Origin: Syntrophomonadaceae bacterium
Lineage (GTDB): Bacteria > Bacillota > Syntrophomonadia > Syntrophomonadales > Syntrophomonadaceae
Length of the DNA: 6,211 nt
Direction of reading: 5' to 3'
Assembly: GCA_012798055.1 (NCBI GenBank)
Contig: JAAZOA010000022.1
Location: 1 to 6,211 of the forward strand
Of the stretch, positions 4,558 to 6,211 are shown one piece after another; position 1 is the stretch's first letter; the number at the start of each line of letters is the position of its first letter. Below the pieces are notes generated by a model that was not told the DNA's origin, ran no database searches, and saw only the letters and a list, made by a program, of their open reading frames with translations. The position numbers and the translations under genes were made by a program.

Positions 4558-6211
4558 ATGAACAATCAGGTTGAAATCATCAGGATCAAAGAGGAGAATT
4601 GCACCAACTGCCACCAGTGTATCGCGGTCTGCCCGATAAAAATATGCAACAACGGCAGCGGTGACGTGGTAAAATTCGACAATAATCTATGTATAGGCTG
4701 CGGTAGATGTGTGGAAGCATGCATCAAAAGCCACGGCGGAATCGTGGAAAAGAGCGCCCGCTCCATTATCGATGATACCCCGCAGTTCTTGCAAGACTTG
4801 CCCCACCAGGAAATCGTGGCCCTGATCGCACCCTCGGCAACCAGCAATTTCAAGCTGGGCAAGCTGCTCTCAGCCTTGAAAACCCTGGGAATTAAGCAGG
4901 TTTATGACGTTTCCCTGGGGGCCGAGATAACCGTGGCCCTCTATCACCAGGCCATTGCGAGCCAAAGTGTGAATCTGCCGCTGATTGCCAGCCCTTGCCC
5001 GGCCATTGTCAAGTACATCCAGTTAAAACATCCTGATCTGCTGGGCAATCTCGCCCCTATAGGCAGCCCGGTACACAATTTGGCTGTTTACGTCAAGTCG
5101 CTCCACCCCGGGGCGGAACTGCTTTTTATTTCCCCCTGCCTGGAAAAGACCAGGGAGATCCGCAATCAAGGCCTTATCAAATATAATGTGCTCTTCCAGT
5201 CGCTGCAGAATGTATTCACAGAATGGGGCATCGACCTGGATATTTTGCCGGACGAGGATTTCGATAATGCCGTCCCGGCAGGTATCGCCACCAATTTTTC
5301 GACTCCGGGGGGGCTCAAGGAGTCATACCTATACCATTACCCGGACACCCGGGCCAGTTCCATATACAGGGTAGAGGGAGAGCCGGTTTTCGACCGGTAT
5401 CTCCGCGAACTGGAGAAAGGCATCCAGAGGGGCGGGGAGCATTTGCCCCTGATAGTCGATGTCTTGAGCTGCGGCAAGGGCTGCAATGCAGGGGTGGGAT
5501 GCATCAATAAATCTATACAAGCCATCGAATATGAAGTGGCCGTCCGTTCCGAAAGGAGCGTGAGCGACCCGGCGGCCAACCGGGAACTGGACAATTTCCT
5601 GGCCGCAATCATCGATAAACTGGATTTCAGCATCAGCAAATACGACGATCTCTCCTACCTGCACCAGTTCGACGTCCCGGATGACCAGGAGTTGGAAGAC
5701 ATTTATAAACGCATGCTCAAAACGGAAGAGATGGATTTCCGTAATTGTGCAGCCTGTGGTTACAACTCCTGCTATTACATGGCGGTTGCCATCCATAACG
5801 GCCTCAACAAAGTGCAAAATTGCCACCTCTACCAGGAGAAGGTTCTGCGTCAGGACCAGCAGGCCATTCAGCACATGCACATGGAATTGACCTCGGTTTT
5901 CAATGCCATGAATGATGGCTTGATCGTCCTGGACAAGGACGGCCGGGTGTCCCAATCCAATGTAGCTGCCCAGAGGATTACCGGCTATGCCGATGAGGCC
6001 ATCATCGGCATCCATATCCTGGACCTTTTCAGCGGGAAAGCCCCGTATACAATGAAGCTTCTGGAAACCGGAGAATCATATAAAGACCGGGAGATGATAA
6101 TCGACGGGGTCAGGGGGAAGATACACGGGACTGCTTCTGGTGAGCCCAGGATCGATGAAAACGGAAAGATAATAGGGGCCACCATCATTATCAGGCCTAT
6201 AGCCCGGGGGC
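4558..6211 (+). CDS. Sensory [FeFe]-hydrogenase-like iron-sulfur protein with PAS domain (3' end beyond window)
   Basis: 551 residues are visible and the frame is open at the window's end. Residues 12-58 hold two ferredoxin clusters: C15-C18-C21-C25 and C45-C48-C51-C55. Residues about 86-320 are an [FeFe]-hydrogenase large-subunit-type domain. Motif L1 is A-S-P-C147-P, L2 is S-P-C194-L-E-K197-T-R-E200, and L3 is S-C305-G-K-G-C309-N-A-G. The four H-cluster ligand cysteines, the L2 lysine and the L2 glutamate are kept. The L1 proton-relay cysteine of catalytic enzymes is proline (P146). A CX2CX4CX16C motif (C397, C400, C405, C422) fits the additional [4Fe-4S] domain known from sensory hydrogenases. 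A PAS domain follows from about residue 443, with V-F-N-A-M-N-D-G-L-I-V-L-D near its start. This layout matches group C-like HydS proteins, thought to sense H2 or redox state and pass it to an output domain; that output domain is not visible. GGAGG (4543-4547) lies 10 nt before ATG 4558; GTG at 4555, with a 7-nt spacer, is an equally possible start. Confidence 0.87.
   Translation, partial: MNNQVEIIRIKEENCTNCHQCIAVCPIKICNNGSGDVVKFDNNLCIGCGRCVEACIKSHGGIVEKSARSIIDDTPQFLQDLPHQEIVALIAPSATSNFKLGKLLSALKTLGIKQVYDVSLGAEITVALYHQAIASQSVNLPLIASPCPAIVKYIQLKHPDLLGNLAPIGSPVHNLAVYVKSLHPGAELLFISPCLEKTREIRNQGLIKYNVLFQSLQNVFTEWGIDLDILPDEDFDNAVPAGIATNFSTPGGLKESYLYHYPDTRASSIYRVEGEPVFDRYLRELEKGIQRGGEHLPLIVDVLSCGKGCNAGVGCINKSIQAIEYEVAVRSERSVSDPAANRELDNFLAAIIDKLDFSISKYDDLSYLHQFDVPDDQELEDIYKRMLKTEEMDFRNCAACGYNSCYYMAVAIHNGLNKVQNCHLYQEKVLRQDQQAIQHMHMELTSVFNAMNDGLIVLDKDGRVSQSNVAAQRITGYADEAIIGIHILDLFSGKAPYTMKLLETGESYKDREMIIDGVRGKIHGTASGEPRIDENGKIIGATIIIRPIARG

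Noticed and set aside
5329..6015. A 228-residue open frame on the minus strand inside the hydrogenase-like gene
   Set aside because: It is antisense to a gene with unmistakable ferredoxin, H-cluster and PAS motifs, has no family resemblance and no convincing ribosome binding site.
1..6211. CRISPR array, insertion sequence, tRNA or rRNA
   Set aside because: No regularly spaced repeats, transposase-like coding sequence, terminal inverted repeats or tRNA/rRNA-like sequence were seen on either strand.

Overview
The window reads as chromosomal DNA of an anaerobic, Gram-positive-type bacterium, most likely a clostridial Firmicute. This rests on strong AGGAGG-type ribosome binding sites, a TTG start, a BioY-type ECF vitamin transporter and a PAS-linked [FeFe]-hydrogenase-like sensor, a protein type typical of fermentative and syntrophic anaerobes. 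Assignment to a genus is not possible from this sequence. No tRNA, rRNA, CRISPR array or insertion sequence was seen.

Left block (2-1920, + strand): the 3' end of bioY, then a single ECF ATPase and an ECF transmembrane coupling protein. The first junction is a 4-bp ATGA overlap and the second a 3-nt gap, so this is one operon for a biotin (or related vitamin) importer. A weak hairpin follows. A separate + strand gene (2057-2452) encodes a zinc-dependent dCMP-deaminase-family enzyme.

Middle block (2453-4242): the deaminase converges on a minus-strand AAA+ ATPase of the magnesium-chelatase ChlI/BchI type (2775-3917). A strong 10-bp hairpin (2473-2512) and about 260 bp of unassigned DNA lie between them. 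Upstream of the ATPase, also on the minus strand, is a 53-residue single-helix membrane protein gene (4081-4242) with an excellent ribosome binding site and its own rho-independent terminator. No VWA-domain partner, the usual companion of such ATPases, is visible next to the ATPase.

Right block (4243-6211): an AT-rich divergent intergenic region holds a plausible promoter overlapped by two palindromes. It leads into a large + strand gene that is open to the window's end. The gene encodes two ferredoxin clusters, an H-cluster-like domain with all four ligand cysteines, a CX2CX4CX16C iron-sulfur motif and a PAS domain. This is the layout of sensory (group C-like) [FeFe] hydrogenases. The proton-relay cysteine of catalytic enzymes is replaced by proline, so a sensing role (H2 or redox) is more likely than turnover. 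Its output domain lies beyond the window. The sensor gene and its divergent small membrane protein gene are the least-described part of the window.
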